Shown piece after piece: positions 43,673 through 52,984 of a stretch of DNA of 64,000 bases. The notes under the pieces were generated by a model, which saw only the letters and a program-made list of their open reading frames with translations, had not been told where the DNA came from and did not search any database. Source of the DNA: Acidiferrimicrobium sp. IK (GTDB taxonomy: Bacteria; Actinomycetota; Acidimicrobiia; Acidimicrobiales; Palsa-688). The translations under genes and the position numbers were made by a program. Where the stretch lies: assembly GCF_025499425.1 (NCBI RefSeq), contig NZ_JAIMCB010000008.1, positions 186,001 through 250,000 of the forward strand, read 5' to 3'. Position 1 is the stretch's first letter, and each line of letters starts with the position of its first letter.

Positions 43673-46600
43673 CGATCCACACCTCTTCGTTGCCTAGGTC
43701 GGCGTCGCCGGCCGACAGGCCGGAGTTGGAGCCGCCCCGCCTGCGGCGACCCGACCGCTGCGGGGCGAGGGGCGTGAACCATTCGGGGCGCACCGTCTCG
43801 GGTGTCCCCGACCGGCGGCGGCGCTGGTCGAGCACCAAGCCGGCCACCACCAAAAGCCACAGCACCACCTCGGCCAGCTGCCCGGCGCGCGCGCCGGTAG
43901 ACGACGGAGCCTGGAGGGTCGCCGCGACGCTGCGGCCCGACGCCGCGGCGGGGACGTCGAAACGCTCTCCGACGCCGAGCGCGGGGGAGCCGGTCACCTT
44001 GGCCCCCCCGGCGCGGAGGGTCCATCCGCCGCCCGGCGAGGACGCCACATACAGGGTGGAGGGCGCCGGGACGCGACCCCGCCCGCCGTCGGCGCTTCCG
44101 GTCAGCACCGGGGCCGAGCCGGCCAGCCGCAGCGCTTCCACGGCGCGGGCTGTCGCCGCGGCGCCGGCGGTGGCCGCGGGCAGCGACGCAGCCACCGCCG
44201 GGGTGAGCACGCTGTGGGCCGGGGCCCACGCGGCGTTGACGTACACGCTGTAGTCGGCGTCCACGCCTAGTGCTTGCAGGTCGGTCTGCTGGCCGAGCCC
44301 CTGGAGGAGCCGGCCCGGGGCGGGCACCGCCGGGGCGCCGCTGCCGCTCGGGCCGAGGTGGTTGGGCACGACGATGTAGCGGACCGCGAGCGGGGCGAGG
44401 AGGTGGCCGAGCTTGGTCGTCAGCCGGCCGGTGACCAGCCGCAGGTCGCTGGCCAGCACCGGGGTCGTCCCGCCGGGGCGACCGGCCCATATGTCGGTGG
44501 CGTCGGGCAGGCCGTCGTAGGAGGTGGCGTAGCCGAACCCGTCCTCCAGGTAGCTCGACGGCAGGGGCAGCGCGCCGGGGGCGCCGACCCACAGGACCCG
44601 GTAGTCGCCGTGGGCGGCGGAGGGCAGGAACCCGAGGACGCTGCTGGCGTCGGCGTCGGGCAGGTTCCAGCGGCCGCTGCCCGCGGCTTGCACCGCGGGG
44701 ACCGCGGCGATCACGACCGCCGCCGCGGCGACGCCGGACGCCAGCTGACGCCAGCCGAAGCGGTATCCGGGCAGGTCCAGCTCGAAGGCCACCGCGCCGA
44801 GGGCCACCGCTCCCGCTAGGGCGGCCGCGGCGGGGGCGAGCAGCACCTCCGGGTCGGGGACCGGCACCCATCCCCGCAGACCGGCCCAGGTCAGGCCGAT
44901 GCAGGTCAGCGCCACCAGCCACATCCGCGCCGCCCACGCCAGGCGCCACGAGCTGCCGATCAGCAGCGGGAGGGCCGCCGCGGCGAGCAGGCCCCACCCG
45001 AGGACGCCGTTGCCGACCGGGCCGGTGTGGAACAGCAGCAGCTGTCCGAGCCCGAGGCGGGCCGCCCCGGTCGGTTTGACCCCGAAGGTCGCGGCCCGGC
45101 TGGTGAGCACCGACGCCGACCACGGCAGCAGCAGCACCGCGGCGACGACGGCTCCGGCCACCGCCACCGACAGCGCTCTCAGCCCGACCCGGAGGGTGCC
45201 GGTGAGGATCGACCCGGCCGCCAGCCCGACGCCGATCGCGACCACGACGAAGATGTAGGCGGGGGCGACCGAGGCCAGCACCGCGACGAGGACCCCCAGC
45301 CCGACGACCCGGCCGAGCACCGCCCGGGCGGTGGTGGCCGGGAACGGCACCCCGCCCGAGAGCCGGCCGATGGCGGCTAGGACCCACGGCGCCCCGGCGT
45401 AGATCACCAGCCCGGACCACCGGCCCCGGGCCAGCGCGTCGTAGGGCACCGGGACCGTGGCGTAGACGATCAGGGCGGCCAGGCGTCCCCGCTGCGACCC
45501 CCACCAGCGGGCGGCCCGGTACGCGCCGAAGGGCCCGAGGACCAGCGGGGCCAGCACCAATACGTGCTGCAGGGTGCCGACGGCCCCGAAAAAGACCGCG
45601 CCGAGCAGGGCCAGCAGCCCGAGCCCGGGCGCGCCCGGGCCGGTGTGGCCCATTCCCGCGCTGCGCCACGTGGACCACCAGCTGTGCCACCAGCCGCCGA
45701 GGGTCCCGCTGCCGCTCGGCAGCGACCCCACGGCGGGGACGACCCCGGCGAAGAGCGACCGGGAGCCGACCACCAACAAGGCGGCGACGACCAGCGCCCC
45801 GGTGAGGGGCAGCTGCCATGACCCGCCGCCGACGGCCGGGGCCGGCTCGCCTGGGTCCCGGGCGTCGTCGACGCGCGCCTCGTCGAGCGGCGGGACCGGG
45901 GGCCGTTCCCCGGGGTCGGCGACGGGGATCGCCGCCGCCGGCCCGTCCTCGACCCGGGAGCGGATGTAGGTCCGCAGGCGGGTGTTGCCCGGGGCCTGCA
46001 GCCGCGCCACCTGGCGGTCCGGTACCCGCCGGTGGCGCTGCGCGTTGCGCCGGGACCGCAGCAGCCTGCGGGGCCGGCTCATGCCTCGCCCGACCGACCG
46101 CAGCGTCGCCCACGCCCGCCCGGGCCGGCCGCTGCCGAGCTGCCAGATCGCTTCGCCGATGGTGGACACCAGCATCAGAGGCAGCGCCCAGAGGAGGTGC
46201 ACCAGCCCGTAGCAGACGAGGACGGTCCGGACCCGGTGGGCCTCGGAGAGGTCCCGGGCCCGCCTCCTGGCGTTGGCGGAGGTGCTGCCCGGGCGGACAC
46301 CCCGGGTGGTCGCCTCCAGGTGCCGGACGACCGCAGCCGGCGCCACGACGACCCGGGCGCCGGCGATCTGCACCCGCCACGAGAAGTTCAGGTCCTCCCC
46401 GTTGTCCGCGATGTCGGGATCGAACCCGCCGAGCGCGGCGAACAGGTCGGCGCGCACCAGCATGGCCGCGCCGGGGGCCACGAACACGTCCCGGACACCG
46501 TCGTGCTGGGCCTGGTCGAGCTCTCCGGCCTCGACCAGCGGGTGCTCCACCCCGACCCGGTCGGCGCCGGAGCCGACCGCCAGCAGCCGGTCGGGCCGGT

Positions 46601-46979
46601 CCCACTCGACGATCTTCGGGCTGACGATGCCGGCGTTGGAGCGGAACGCCTCCTCGACCATGAGCCGGACCGCGTCGGGGGCGAGGACCACGTCGTCGTG
46701 GCAGAACAGGTAGTGGGAGGCGCCGTCGACCACGCCGAGGACGTCGTTGGCCGCCCGGCCGTAGGGCACCCGGGCGGTCAGCCGACGGACGAACGCCCCC
46801 GGCACGACCGCCGCGACGCGGCCGGTCAGGTCGACCAGGCTGGCCGCGTCGATCACCAGCACGGACAGGTTGGGGTAGTCCTGCGCTGCCAGTGAGGCCA
46901 GTGCCTCGTCGAACCACGGACCGGGGTCGTAGCTGACGACCACGGCCACAATCGGGGGTGCCGTCGTTTCGGGATCCAT
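43665..46979 (-). CDS. Giant membrane GT2 glycosyltransferase
   Basis: 1104 residues. Residues 8-290 are a GT2 catalytic domain (VAVVVSYDPGPWFDEAL, FCHDDVVL for the metal-binding Asp pair, and later DNGEDLNFSWRVQIAG with the base). After a hydrophobic hinge and basic linker, about twelve membrane helices (410-790) are followed by an exported domain (800-1040) and one last helix near 1050. It probably both makes and exports a lipid-linked or polymer sugar. ATG 46979 (MDPETTAPPIV) fits the domain start; an upstream start at 47057 would run into the divergent promoter. Confidence 0.8.
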   Translation of the reverse strand: MDPETTAPPIVAVVVSYDPGPWFDEALASLAAQDYPNLSVLVIDAASLVDLTGRVAAVVPGAFVRRLTARVPYGRAANDVLGVVDGASHYLFCHDDVVLAPDAVRLMVEEAFRSNAGIVSPKIVEWDRPDRLLAVGSGADRVGVEHPLVEAGELDQAQHDGVRDVFVAPGAAMLVRADLFAALGGFDPDIADNGEDLNFSWRVQIAGARVVVAPAAVVRHLEATTRGVRPGSTSANARRRARDLSEAHRVRTVLVCYGLVHLLWALPLMLVSTIGEAIWQLGSGRPGRAWATLRSVGRGMSRPRRLLRSRRNAQRHRRVPDRQVARLQAPGNTRLRTYIRSRVEDGPAAAIPVADPGERPPVPPLDEARVDDARDPGEPAPAVGGGSWQLPLTGALVVAALLVVGSRSLFAGVVPAVGSLPSGSGTLGGWWHSWWSTWRSAGMGHTGPGAPGLGLLALLGAVFFGAVGTLQHVLVLAPLVLGPFGAYRAARWWGSQRGRLAALIVYATVPVPYDALARGRWSGLVIYAGAPWVLAAIGRLSGGVPFPATTARAVLGRVVGLGVLVAVLASVAPAYIFVVVAIGVGLAAGSILTGTLRVGLRALSVAVAGAVVAAVLLLPWSASVLTSRAATFGVKPTGAARLGLGQLLLFHTGPVGNGVLGWGLLAAAALPLLIGSSWRLAWAARMWLVALTCIGLTWAGLRGWVPVPDPEVLLAPAAAALAGAVALGAVAFELDLPGYRFGWRQLASGVAAAAVVIAAVPAVQAAGSGRWNLPDADASSVLGFLPSAAHGDYRVLWVGAPGALPLPSSYLEDGFGYATSYDGLPDATDIWAGRPGGTTPVLASDLRLVTGRLTTKLGHLLAPLAVRYIVVPNHLGPSGSGAPAVPAPGRLLQGLGQQTDLQALGVDADYSVYVNAAWAPAHSVLTPAVAASLPAATAGAAATARAVEALRLAGSAPVLTGSADGGRGRVPAPSTLYVASSPGGGWTLRAGGAKVTGSPALGVGERFDVPAAASGRSVAATLQAPSSTGARAGQLAEVVLWLLVVAGLVLDQRRRRSGTPETVRPEWFTPLAPQRSGRRRRGGSNSGLSAGDADLGNEEVWIDV

Positions 46980-47050
46980 CCGGGCGGGAGAGCCTAGTGG
47001 GCTCGGTCCCGCCGGCTGGGACCGGGCCCCCCGCCCGGACCCCGAACCCC

Positions 47051-47089
47051 TTGCCAAGTGCTTGCAACTGTTATACAGTTGGGTAACAA
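47051..47089 (+). promoter_or_regulatory. Promoter with overlapping palindrome upstream of the coiled-coil protein gene
   Basis: TTGCCA (47051-47056) and TACAGT (47074-47079) are 17 bp apart; TTGCAA (47062-47067) with TAACAA (47084-47089) is a second candidate. The perfect palindrome AACTGT-TAT-ACAGTT (47066-47080) overlaps both and would suit a repressor site. Confidence 0.55.
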
Positions 47090-47164
47090 CAGCTAGCGGT
47101 TTTGCCGCTGATCACCGCTCGCAACGACCGGTCCCGCCGCTGCGGCGAGACCCAGGAGGTTCAG

Positions 47165-47632
47165 ATGCCCGACGTCACCGACATCAACAAGCTCGTCAAG
47201 GACTCCGCGTACGCCGCCGTAGGCTTCGGGGTCCTCGGATTCCAAAAAGCCCAGGTCCGCCGGCGCGAGCTCATCGAGCAGCTCTCGGCCCAGGGCGGCC
47301 AGGTCGCTCACCTCGGCCAGCGCCTCGAGGGGCTCGGCGACCAGGTGGGCGCCCAGCTCTCGCATCTCGGCGGCCAGGTGGGCGCCCAGGTCGGCCAGCT
47401 CCGCTCGGTCGCTGGCAGCGGCGCCCCCACCGGGGCGCTGCGGACCCAGCTGAGCGAGGTCGCCAAGCTGGTCGACAAGCAGGTGCAGCCGGTTCGCCGC
47501 CAGCTCGACGAGCGCCTCGACGAGGTCGAGGAGCTGCTGCCCGCCCCGACCCGCAACGTCGTCAAGTCGCTGCGCAGCGCCGCGACCAGCCAGGAGCACG
47601 CCCTTCGCAGCGTGATCGGGCTCGACGCCTGA
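47165..47632 (+). CDS. Coiled-coil protein of unknown function
   Basis: 155 residues, almost wholly helical. A short N-terminal part (VTDINKLVKDSAYAAVGFGVLGFQKAQ) has a weak hydrophobic patch; then come repeated units of the type LGGQVGAQ/LGDQVGAQ (about 48-80) and a long charged helix (LVDKQVQPVRRQLDERLDEVEELLP). Phasin-like and HbhA-like actinobacterial proteins have this look, but I cannot assign it to either. AGGAGG at 47154-47159 is a strong ribosome site. The promoter region carries a perfect palindrome. Confidence 0.75.
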   Translation: MPDVTDINKLVKDSAYAAVGFGVLGFQKAQVRRRELIEQLSAQGGQVAHLGQRLEGLGDQVGAQLSHLGGQVGAQVGQLRSVAGSGAPTGALRTQLSEVAKLVDKQVQPVRRQLDERLDEVEELLPAPTRNVVKSLRSAATSQEHALRSVIGLDA

Positions 47633-47655
47633 CCCGACCAGCCGCTGTCGCCGCC

Positions 47656-48543
47656 CTACGGGGCGGCGGCGGCCAGGACGTCGCGTAGCGTCGTGTCGAG
47701 GTCGATGCCCGGCTCCCAGCCCGTGGCGGCCACCAGGCGCCGCGGGTCGCCGCGCAGGTCGGGAATGTCGATCGGGCGGACCCGCGCCGGGTCGACCACG
47801 ATCGGGATGTCGGCGCCGGCCAGCTCGAGGAGCCGGGCCGCGACCGCGTCGATGCCGACCGAACGCCCCGAGCACACGTTGTACACCTCGCCGGGCGCGC
47901 CCCGCTCCAGCAGCAGCCGGTAGGCCCGCACGACGTCGCGCACGTCGGTCAGGTCTCGCTTGGCCGCCAGGTTGCCGACGTGGAGAGCCGGGGCGCCGCC
48001 CCGGGCCGCCTCCGCGATCTGCCGGGCCAGGGACGGCACGACGAAATCCGCCCGCTGGCCGGGACCGGTGTGGTTGAACGGCCGGGCTCGCACCACTTCC
48101 ACCCCGCGGCCGAGCCACGCCTGCACGCCGATCATCTCCGCCGCGGCCTTGCTCGCGGCGTAGGGGCTGGCCGGGCGCAGGGGCTGGTCCTCGCCGATGG
48201 GCAGGGCGTCGGGCCCGATCGGCCCGTACACCTCGGCGGAGCTGACGAGCAGCACCCGGGCCGGGGCGGCGCTGGCCGCGACCGCGTCGAGGAGGTGCAA
48301 GGTGCCCATGGCGTTGACCTCGAAGGTCCGCCCCCCGTCGTCCCACGAGCCGCCGACGCTGGCCTGCGCGGCGAGGTGGACGACCGCGTCGGCTTCGGCG
48401 CCGATCACCGCCTTGGTCAGCGCCGGCCGGTCGGTGATGTCCAGGGTCGGGTCGAGGACCGCGACGTCGTCGCCGCAGTCCGCGAGGTGCCGGAGCAGCC
48501 AGGACCCGACGAACCCACCGCTCCCAGTCACCAGCACGCGCAC
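47656..48543 (-). CDS. GDP-4-keto-6-deoxymannose reductase-like epimerase
   Basis: 295 residues of extended SDR. TGSGGFVG binds the cofactor, the catalytic Ser and Tyr-Lys are in LLVSSAEVYGP and SPYAASKAAAE, and RPFNHTGPGQ is typical of the Rmd/GMD branch that makes GDP-rhamnose or a related 6-deoxyhexose. The exact sugar is not proven. TAACGT (48551-48556) sits seven bases before GTG 48543. It is divergent from the two GT4 genes. Confidence 0.85.
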   Translation of the reverse strand: MRVLVTGSGGFVGSWLLRHLADCGDDVAVLDPTLDITDRPALTKAVIGAEADAVVHLAAQASVGGSWDDGGRTFEVNAMGTLHLLDAVAASAAPARVLLVSSAEVYGPIGPDALPIGEDQPLRPASPYAASKAAAEMIGVQAWLGRGVEVVRARPFNHTGPGQRADFVVPSLARQIAEAARGGAPALHVGNLAAKRDLTDVRDVVRAYRLLLERGAPGEVYNVCSGRSVGIDAVAARLLELAGADIPIVVDPARVRPIDIPDLRGDPRRLVAATGWEPGIDLDTTLRDVLAAAAP

Positions 48544-48642
48544 CGCGCCGACGTTACCGGGCGGCGCCTGCGACTACCGTCGGGGCCCTTGCCCGAGCAG
48601 CACCCACCGCCGCGACCGTCCCCGCCCGCACCGGACCGGCCG

Positions 48643-49809
48643 GTGAAGCGGCTCCTGTCGATCCAGACCATCCGCGACGGCGGCGGCGCCGAGACGGCGC
48701 TGATCAGGATGATCCGCCAGCTGCGCGCCGACGGGTGGGAGTGCCACGTCGCGCTGCAGTCGCGGCCCCGCCTGGAAGCGGAGTACCTGGCGGCCGGGGC
48801 GGTCCTCCACATCGTCGCGATGGAGCGCATCACCCTCTCCGGTAACCGCCTGGCGTGGCTGGCCCGCTTCGTTGTCGGCTGGCCGGTGTCGGTGCTGCGC
48901 CTGGCGCTCCTGGCCCGCCGGGTGCGAGCCGACGTGGTGCACTCCAACTCGCTTCACTACCTGCACGGCTGGGCCGCGGCGGCGCTGATCCGCCGTCCCC
49001 ACGTGTGGCACGCCCGGGAGATCGTCGCCCAGTCAGGCGCGGCGCTGCGGGTGGAGCGGGCCCTGGCCCGCCGCTACGCCACCGTCGTCGTGGCGATCTC
49101 CGCGGCGGTCGCCGCGCAGCTCGACCCGGCCAACGTCGTGACCATCTTCGACCGGCCCGACCCGGAGGAGTTCACCCCGGCGCGCGCCGGCAGGTTTCGC
49201 GCCTCGCTCGGCGTGGCCGACGACGCCCCCGTCGTCGGCGCCGCGTGCCGGATCGACACGTGGAAGGGCATCGACGTCCTCCTCGACGCGGTCCCGCTCC
49301 TCCGGGAGGCCCGCCCCGACATCGAGGTGGTCGTCGCCGGCGACCCCGTCGGCGGCAAGGACGGCTACGCGGCCGGCCTGGCTCGCCGGGCGGAGGCGCT
49401 CGGCGTGCGCTGGCTGGGCGCCCGGCGCGACATCCCCGACATGCTCGCCGACCTCGACGTCTTCGCTCAGGTGTCGACCCTCCCCGAGCCTTTCGGGCTG
49501 GGCCTGGTCGAGGCGCTGTCGTCGGGGTGCCCGGTCGTCGCCACCGCCGGCGGCGGACCGGTGGAGATCCTGGCCCGGGTGGTGCCCGAAGGGGGCGACG
49601 AGCCGAGCGACCGGGCCGGGCGCCTGGTCCCCTTCTCCGACCCGCAGGCCACCGCCGCGGCTCTCCTCGAATTGCTGGCGCCGGTCACCTCCTCCGCCCG
49701 GCGCCGCCAGCGGCCCCGCCTGGTCCCGGACCTGGGGGAGACGATGAGCTTCTGCGAGCTGTTCGACGGCCTGGTGGGCGCCCCGGCGGTCCCGCTCTGG
49801 CGGCGATGA
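48643..49809 (+). CDS. GT4-family glycosyltransferase
   Basis: 388 residues with the GT-B fold: an N-terminal domain beginning LLSIQTIRDGGGAETALIRMI and a C-terminal nucleotide-sugar domain with CRIDTWKGIDVLLDA, and EPFGLGLVEALSSGCPVVAT as the E-x7-E type donor motif. Sugar and acceptor are unknown. GTG 48643 is used; TTG 48589, eight bases after TACCGT (48575-48580), would add 18 residues and fits the leaderless pattern, so the true start is open. Its stop overlaps the next GT4 gene. Confidence 0.85.
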   Translation: MKRLLSIQTIRDGGGAETALIRMIRQLRADGWECHVALQSRPRLEAEYLAAGAVLHIVAMERITLSGNRLAWLARFVVGWPVSVLRLALLARRVRADVVHSNSLHYLHGWAAAALIRRPHVWHAREIVAQSGAALRVERALARRYATVVVAISAAVAAQLDPANVVTIFDRPDPEEFTPARAGRFRASLGVADDAPVVGAACRIDTWKGIDVLLDAVPLLREARPDIEVVVAGDPVGGKDGYAAGLARRAEALGVRWLGARRDIPDMLADLDVFAQVSTLPEPFGLGLVEALSSGCPVVATAGGGPVEILARVVPEGGDEPSDRAGRLVPFSDPQATAAALLELLAPVTSSARRRQRPRLVPDLGETMSFCELFDGLVGAPAVPLWRR

Positions 49810-50933
49810 CCGCGGAGGCGGTGAGGGTGGCCTTCGACGTCACCCCCCTGCTCGGCTTCCGCACCGGGATGGGCCGCTCCACCGCCGGCATGTGGGAGGG
49901 GATCGCCCGGCTCCGCCCGTCCATCCAGCCGCGGCCGTACGCGATCGGGATGACCGCCGACGGCACCCTGCCGGCCGGGACCCGCCCCATCCGGGTCCCG
50001 ACCCGGGCGCTGATCCAGGTGTGGTCGCGCACCAACCGGGTGTCGATGGACCGCTGGCTGCCCGCCGCGGAGGTGGTCCACGCCACCAACTTCACCGTCG
50101 GCCCCACCCGCCGGCCGGTCCTGCTCAGCGTCCACGACATCGGCTTCTTGCTCCACCCCTCCACCGCCGACGCGGTCACCTCGACGTTCCCGGGCATGCT
50201 GCGCCGGGCGATCGCCAGGGGAGCCCACCTGCACGTGACCACCTCGCAGCTGGCTTCGGAGGTGGAGGAGCACCTCGGGCCCGGGCTGCTGGCCGCCGGG
50301 CGGATCACGGTGGTGCCCTTCGCGGTCCCCGACCTGTCCGATCCCGGGCCGCTGCCCGCCGCGCTGGCCGCCGCGGTCGCCGGGCGCCCCTACGTGCTGG
50401 CCCTCGGCGACCAGGTGGAACGCAAGAACCTGCCGATGCTGGTCGAGGCGTTCGGGCGCATCGCGGGAGGCATCGCCGACCTGCTGTTGGTGCTGGCCGG
50501 CCCGCCGGGGCCGGCCACGCCGGCGGTGCGCGCCGCGATGGAACGCCTCGACCCGCAAGTCGCGGCCCGGGTCGTCGTGCCCGGCGCGCTCGACGACCCG
50601 GCCCGGGTGACGCTGCTGGCCGGGGCCACGGTCCTGGCCTACCCGTCGCTCTACGAGGGTTTCGGGCTGCCGCCGCTGGAAGCCATGACCCTCGGCGTGC
50701 CGGCGCTGGTGAGCCGGGCCGGGGCCCTGGCGGAGGTCGCCGGGCCCGGAGCGCAGCTGCTCGACCCCACCGACGTGGACGGCTGGGCCGGGGCCCTGGA
50801 GCGGCTGGTGACCGACCGGGCCCACCGCCAGGAGCGAGTCGCGGCGGGCCGGCGCCACGTCGCCCGCTTCACCTGGGACGCCACCGCGGCAGGGCTGGCC
50901 GACATCTACCGGCGCCTGGCGACCTCGTCGTAG
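49806..50933 (+). CDS. GT4-family glycosyltransferase
   Basis: 375 residues. The N-terminal domain has VAFDVTPLLGFRTGMGRSTAGMW, common in mannosyl- and rhamnosyltransferases, and the C-terminal domain has LGDQVERKNLPMLVEAF and YEGFGLPPLEAMTLGVPAL, the donor-binding EGFG-x6-E. ATG 49806 overlaps the upstream stop by 4 bases (ATGA). The end overlaps the convergent GT4 gene by 28 bp. Confidence 0.88.
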   Translation: MTAEAVRVAFDVTPLLGFRTGMGRSTAGMWEGIARLRPSIQPRPYAIGMTADGTLPAGTRPIRVPTRALIQVWSRTNRVSMDRWLPAAEVVHATNFTVGPTRRPVLLSVHDIGFLLHPSTADAVTSTFPGMLRRAIARGAHLHVTTSQLASEVEEHLGPGLLAAGRITVVPFAVPDLSDPGPLPAALAAAVAGRPYVLALGDQVERKNLPMLVEAFGRIAGGIADLLLVLAGPPGPATPAVRAAMERLDPQVAARVVVPGALDDPARVTLLAGATVLAYPSLYEGFGLPPLEAMTLGVPALVSRAGALAEVAGPGAQLLDPTDVDGWAGALERLVTDRAHRQERVAAGRRHVARFTWDATAAGLADIYRRLATSS

Positions 50934-51934
50934 ACCGCGCCGTAACGGGCGGCGACCGCGCCCGGGGAGTACCCGGCGACGTTGATCCGCCCCTGGTCCA
51001 CCAGCGCCCGGCGGTACGCGTCGTCGGAGAGCACCCGCTTGACCCCGGCCCGGATGGACGCCGGGTCGTGGGGGTCGACCAGCGCCGCGCCGCCCGGCCC
51101 GGCGACCCCCGCCAGCGGCGCGATGTCGCTGGTCACCACCGGGCGGCCCATGGCCTGGGCTTCGAGGACCGGGATCCCGAAACCCTCCTTGGTCGACGCG
51201 AACAGCAGCACGTCGCAGTCCTCGTAGCAGGCCCGCAGCCCGTCGTCGTCGACGTCGGTGCGGACCTCGACGGGCAGGCCGCTGCGGTCGATCGCCGCGG
51301 CCTCCTCGGCGTTGGGGTCGCCGACGAGCACCACCCGGCAGCCGGTGCCGGTCAGCGCCTCGAGCGAGCGGACCACGTTCTTGTTCGGCCGGGTGCCGAT
51401 CATCAGCACTACCGGTTCGGGCGGCACCGGTCGCGGCTGCTCGGGCGCGGCGACCAGCGCCGCCGACACCGGGTTGGGCACGACCCGCACCTTTCCCGGA
51501 CGGGTCCGCACCAACGCCTCGAGGTCCGCTCGGGTCGCGTCGCTGACCACCGTCACCGCCTCGGCCCGCCACACCGGCAGGCGCAGCCACAGCCACTTGT
51601 AGACGAACCGCTTGGCCGGCCCGGCCCGGTCGAGGAACTCGGTGTCGTGGACGGTGAGCACCGTGCCCCGCCGCCGGCGGAGGAGCGCGGCGTAGGTGAT
51701 GTCGCCGGTGACGTGAACGACCGGGGCGTGGATGCGCGCCGCTTCGAGCGCGGCGCGCAGCCGAGGGCGGAAGCCCTGACTGAAGTCGGAGACGGTGACC
51801 GCCTCCACGTCGTAGCCCTGCCGGCGCAGCTCGGGGCGGAGCTGCTCGAAGACCCGTTCGATGCTGTAGTGGCCGGGGAACGGCCGGCGCATCACCTGCA
51901 CGACGCGCCGCTCGTCGCCAGTCGCGGGGTCCAC
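50906..51934 (-). CDS. GT4-family glycosyltransferase
   Basis: 342 residues. The start (VVQVMRRPFPGHYSIERVFE) is an acceptor domain; the second half has VLMIGTRPNKNVVRSLEAL and TKEGFGIPVLEAQAMGRPVV as the sugar-nucleotide site. It converges with, and overlaps by 28 bp, the plus-strand GT4 gene. GTG 51934 begins it; TAGGCT lies about nine bases upstream. Together with its neighbours it suggests local synthesis of a surface glycan. Confidence 0.87.
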   Translation of the reverse strand: MDPATGDERRVVQVMRRPFPGHYSIERVFEQLRPELRRQGYDVEAVTVSDFSQGFRPRLRAALEAARIHAPVVHVTGDITYAALLRRRRGTVLTVHDTEFLDRAGPAKRFVYKWLWLRLPVWRAEAVTVVSDATRADLEALVRTRPGKVRVVPNPVSAALVAAPEQPRPVPPEPVVLMIGTRPNKNVVRSLEALTGTGCRVVLVGDPNAEEAAAIDRSGLPVEVRTDVDDDGLRACYEDCDVLLFASTKEGFGIPVLEAQAMGRPVVTSDIAPLAGVAGPGGAALVDPHDPASIRAGVKRVLSDDAYRRALVDQGRINVAGYSPGAVAARYGAVYDEVARRR

Positions 51935-52000
51935 GAGCCGGTGAGCCTACGAGCCCGGGGCGGGTCGCGCCGCTGGGGCGGCGTCCCGTAGGGTGTCGGG

Positions 52001-52984
52001 GTGCTCGTAGCCATCGCCGGGGGCGTCGGGGCGGCCCGGATGCTCGCCGCTCTCAGCTCGGTGACCGATCCGGCCGGGATCACCGCCGTGGTCAACACCG
52101 GTGACGACACGGTGCTGCACGGGCTGCACGTCAGCCCCGACCTCGACACCGTCGTCTACACCCTGGCCGGCCAGATCAACCCGGAGACCGGGTGGGGGCG
52201 AGTCGGCGAGACCTGGGGGGCGATGGCCGACCTGCGGGCCTACGGAGGCGACCGCCTGGCGTGGTTCAACCTCGGCGACCACGACCTCGGCACCCACATG
52301 TTCCGCACCAGCCGCCTGGCGGAGGGGGCCACCCTGAGCCAGGTGACCGCCGAGATCGCCGCCCGCTGGGGGCTGCGGGTGACGGTCCTGCCGATGTCGG
52401 ACGACCGGGTCGAGACCAGGGTGACAGTCGAGGAGGGCGGCGCCTCGGTGGAGCTCGGGTTCCAGGAGTACTTCGTCGGCCGCCGCCACTCGGTGCCGGT
52501 CCTGGCGGTCACCCCCCGGGGAGTGACCGCCGAGCCCGGCCGGCGCGCCGCCGCGGCGGCCCCCGGGGTCCTAGACGCCATCGGGCAGGCCGACGGGGTG
52601 ATCATCTGCCCGTCCAACCCGATCCTGTCGATCGGCCCGGTGCTGGCCACCGGCGGCATCGGCGACGCGGTCGCCCGCCGGCGGGACGCGACCGTCGCGG
52701 TGTCGCCGATCATCGCCGGCCGGGCGCTCAAGGGACCGGCCGACACCATCCTGGCGGACCTCGGCCACGAGGCGTCGGTCGTCGGCGTGGCCCGCATGTG
52801 GGCCCCTTACGCGGCCACGCTGCTGGTCGACACCGCCGACGCCGGACGGGCCGGCGAGGTCGAAGCAGCGGGGATGCGCTGCGTGGTCGCGCCGACGATC
52901 ATGAGCGGCCCGCAGGAAGCGGCCGGGCTGGGCCGCACCGTCCTCGACGCTCTCGAAGCCGCCGGCGCCGGACCCCGGCGGTGA
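52001..52984 (+). CDS. cofD: 2-phospho-L-lactate transferase (F420 biosynthesis)
   Basis: 327 residues, homologous to CofD/FbiA. AIAGGVGAARML is the N-terminal nucleotide loop, VNTGDD and the GDHDLGTHMFRT, LPMSDDRVET segments are family hallmarks, and ICPSNPILSIGPVLA is the conserved C-terminal motif. It joins the 2-phospholactate (or phosphoenolpyruvate) unit to Fo to make F420-0 or its dehydro form. GTG 52001 lies six bases after TAGGGT (51989-51994), so the transcript is leaderless. It overlaps cofE by 4 bases. The gene is called fbiA in mycobacteria. Confidence 0.95.
   Translation: MLVAIAGGVGAARMLAALSSVTDPAGITAVVNTGDDTVLHGLHVSPDLDTVVYTLAGQINPETGWGRVGETWGAMADLRAYGGDRLAWFNLGDHDLGTHMFRTSRLAEGATLSQVTAEIAARWGLRVTVLPMSDDRVETRVTVEEGGASVELGFQEYFVGRRHSVPVLAVTPRGVTAEPGRRAAAAAPGVLDAIGQADGVIICPSNPILSIGPVLATGGIGDAVARRRDATVAVSPIIAGRALKGPADTILADLGHEASVVGVARMWAPYAATLLVDTADAGRAGEVEAAGMRCVVAPTIMSGPQEAAGLGRTVLDALEAAGAGPRR

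Noticed and set aside
43561..47067. A 1168-codon minus-strand frame overlapping the giant glycosyltransferase
   Set aside because: Its product is Arg/Gly/Pro-rich shadow sequence; the other frame has clear GT2 motifs and membrane helices.
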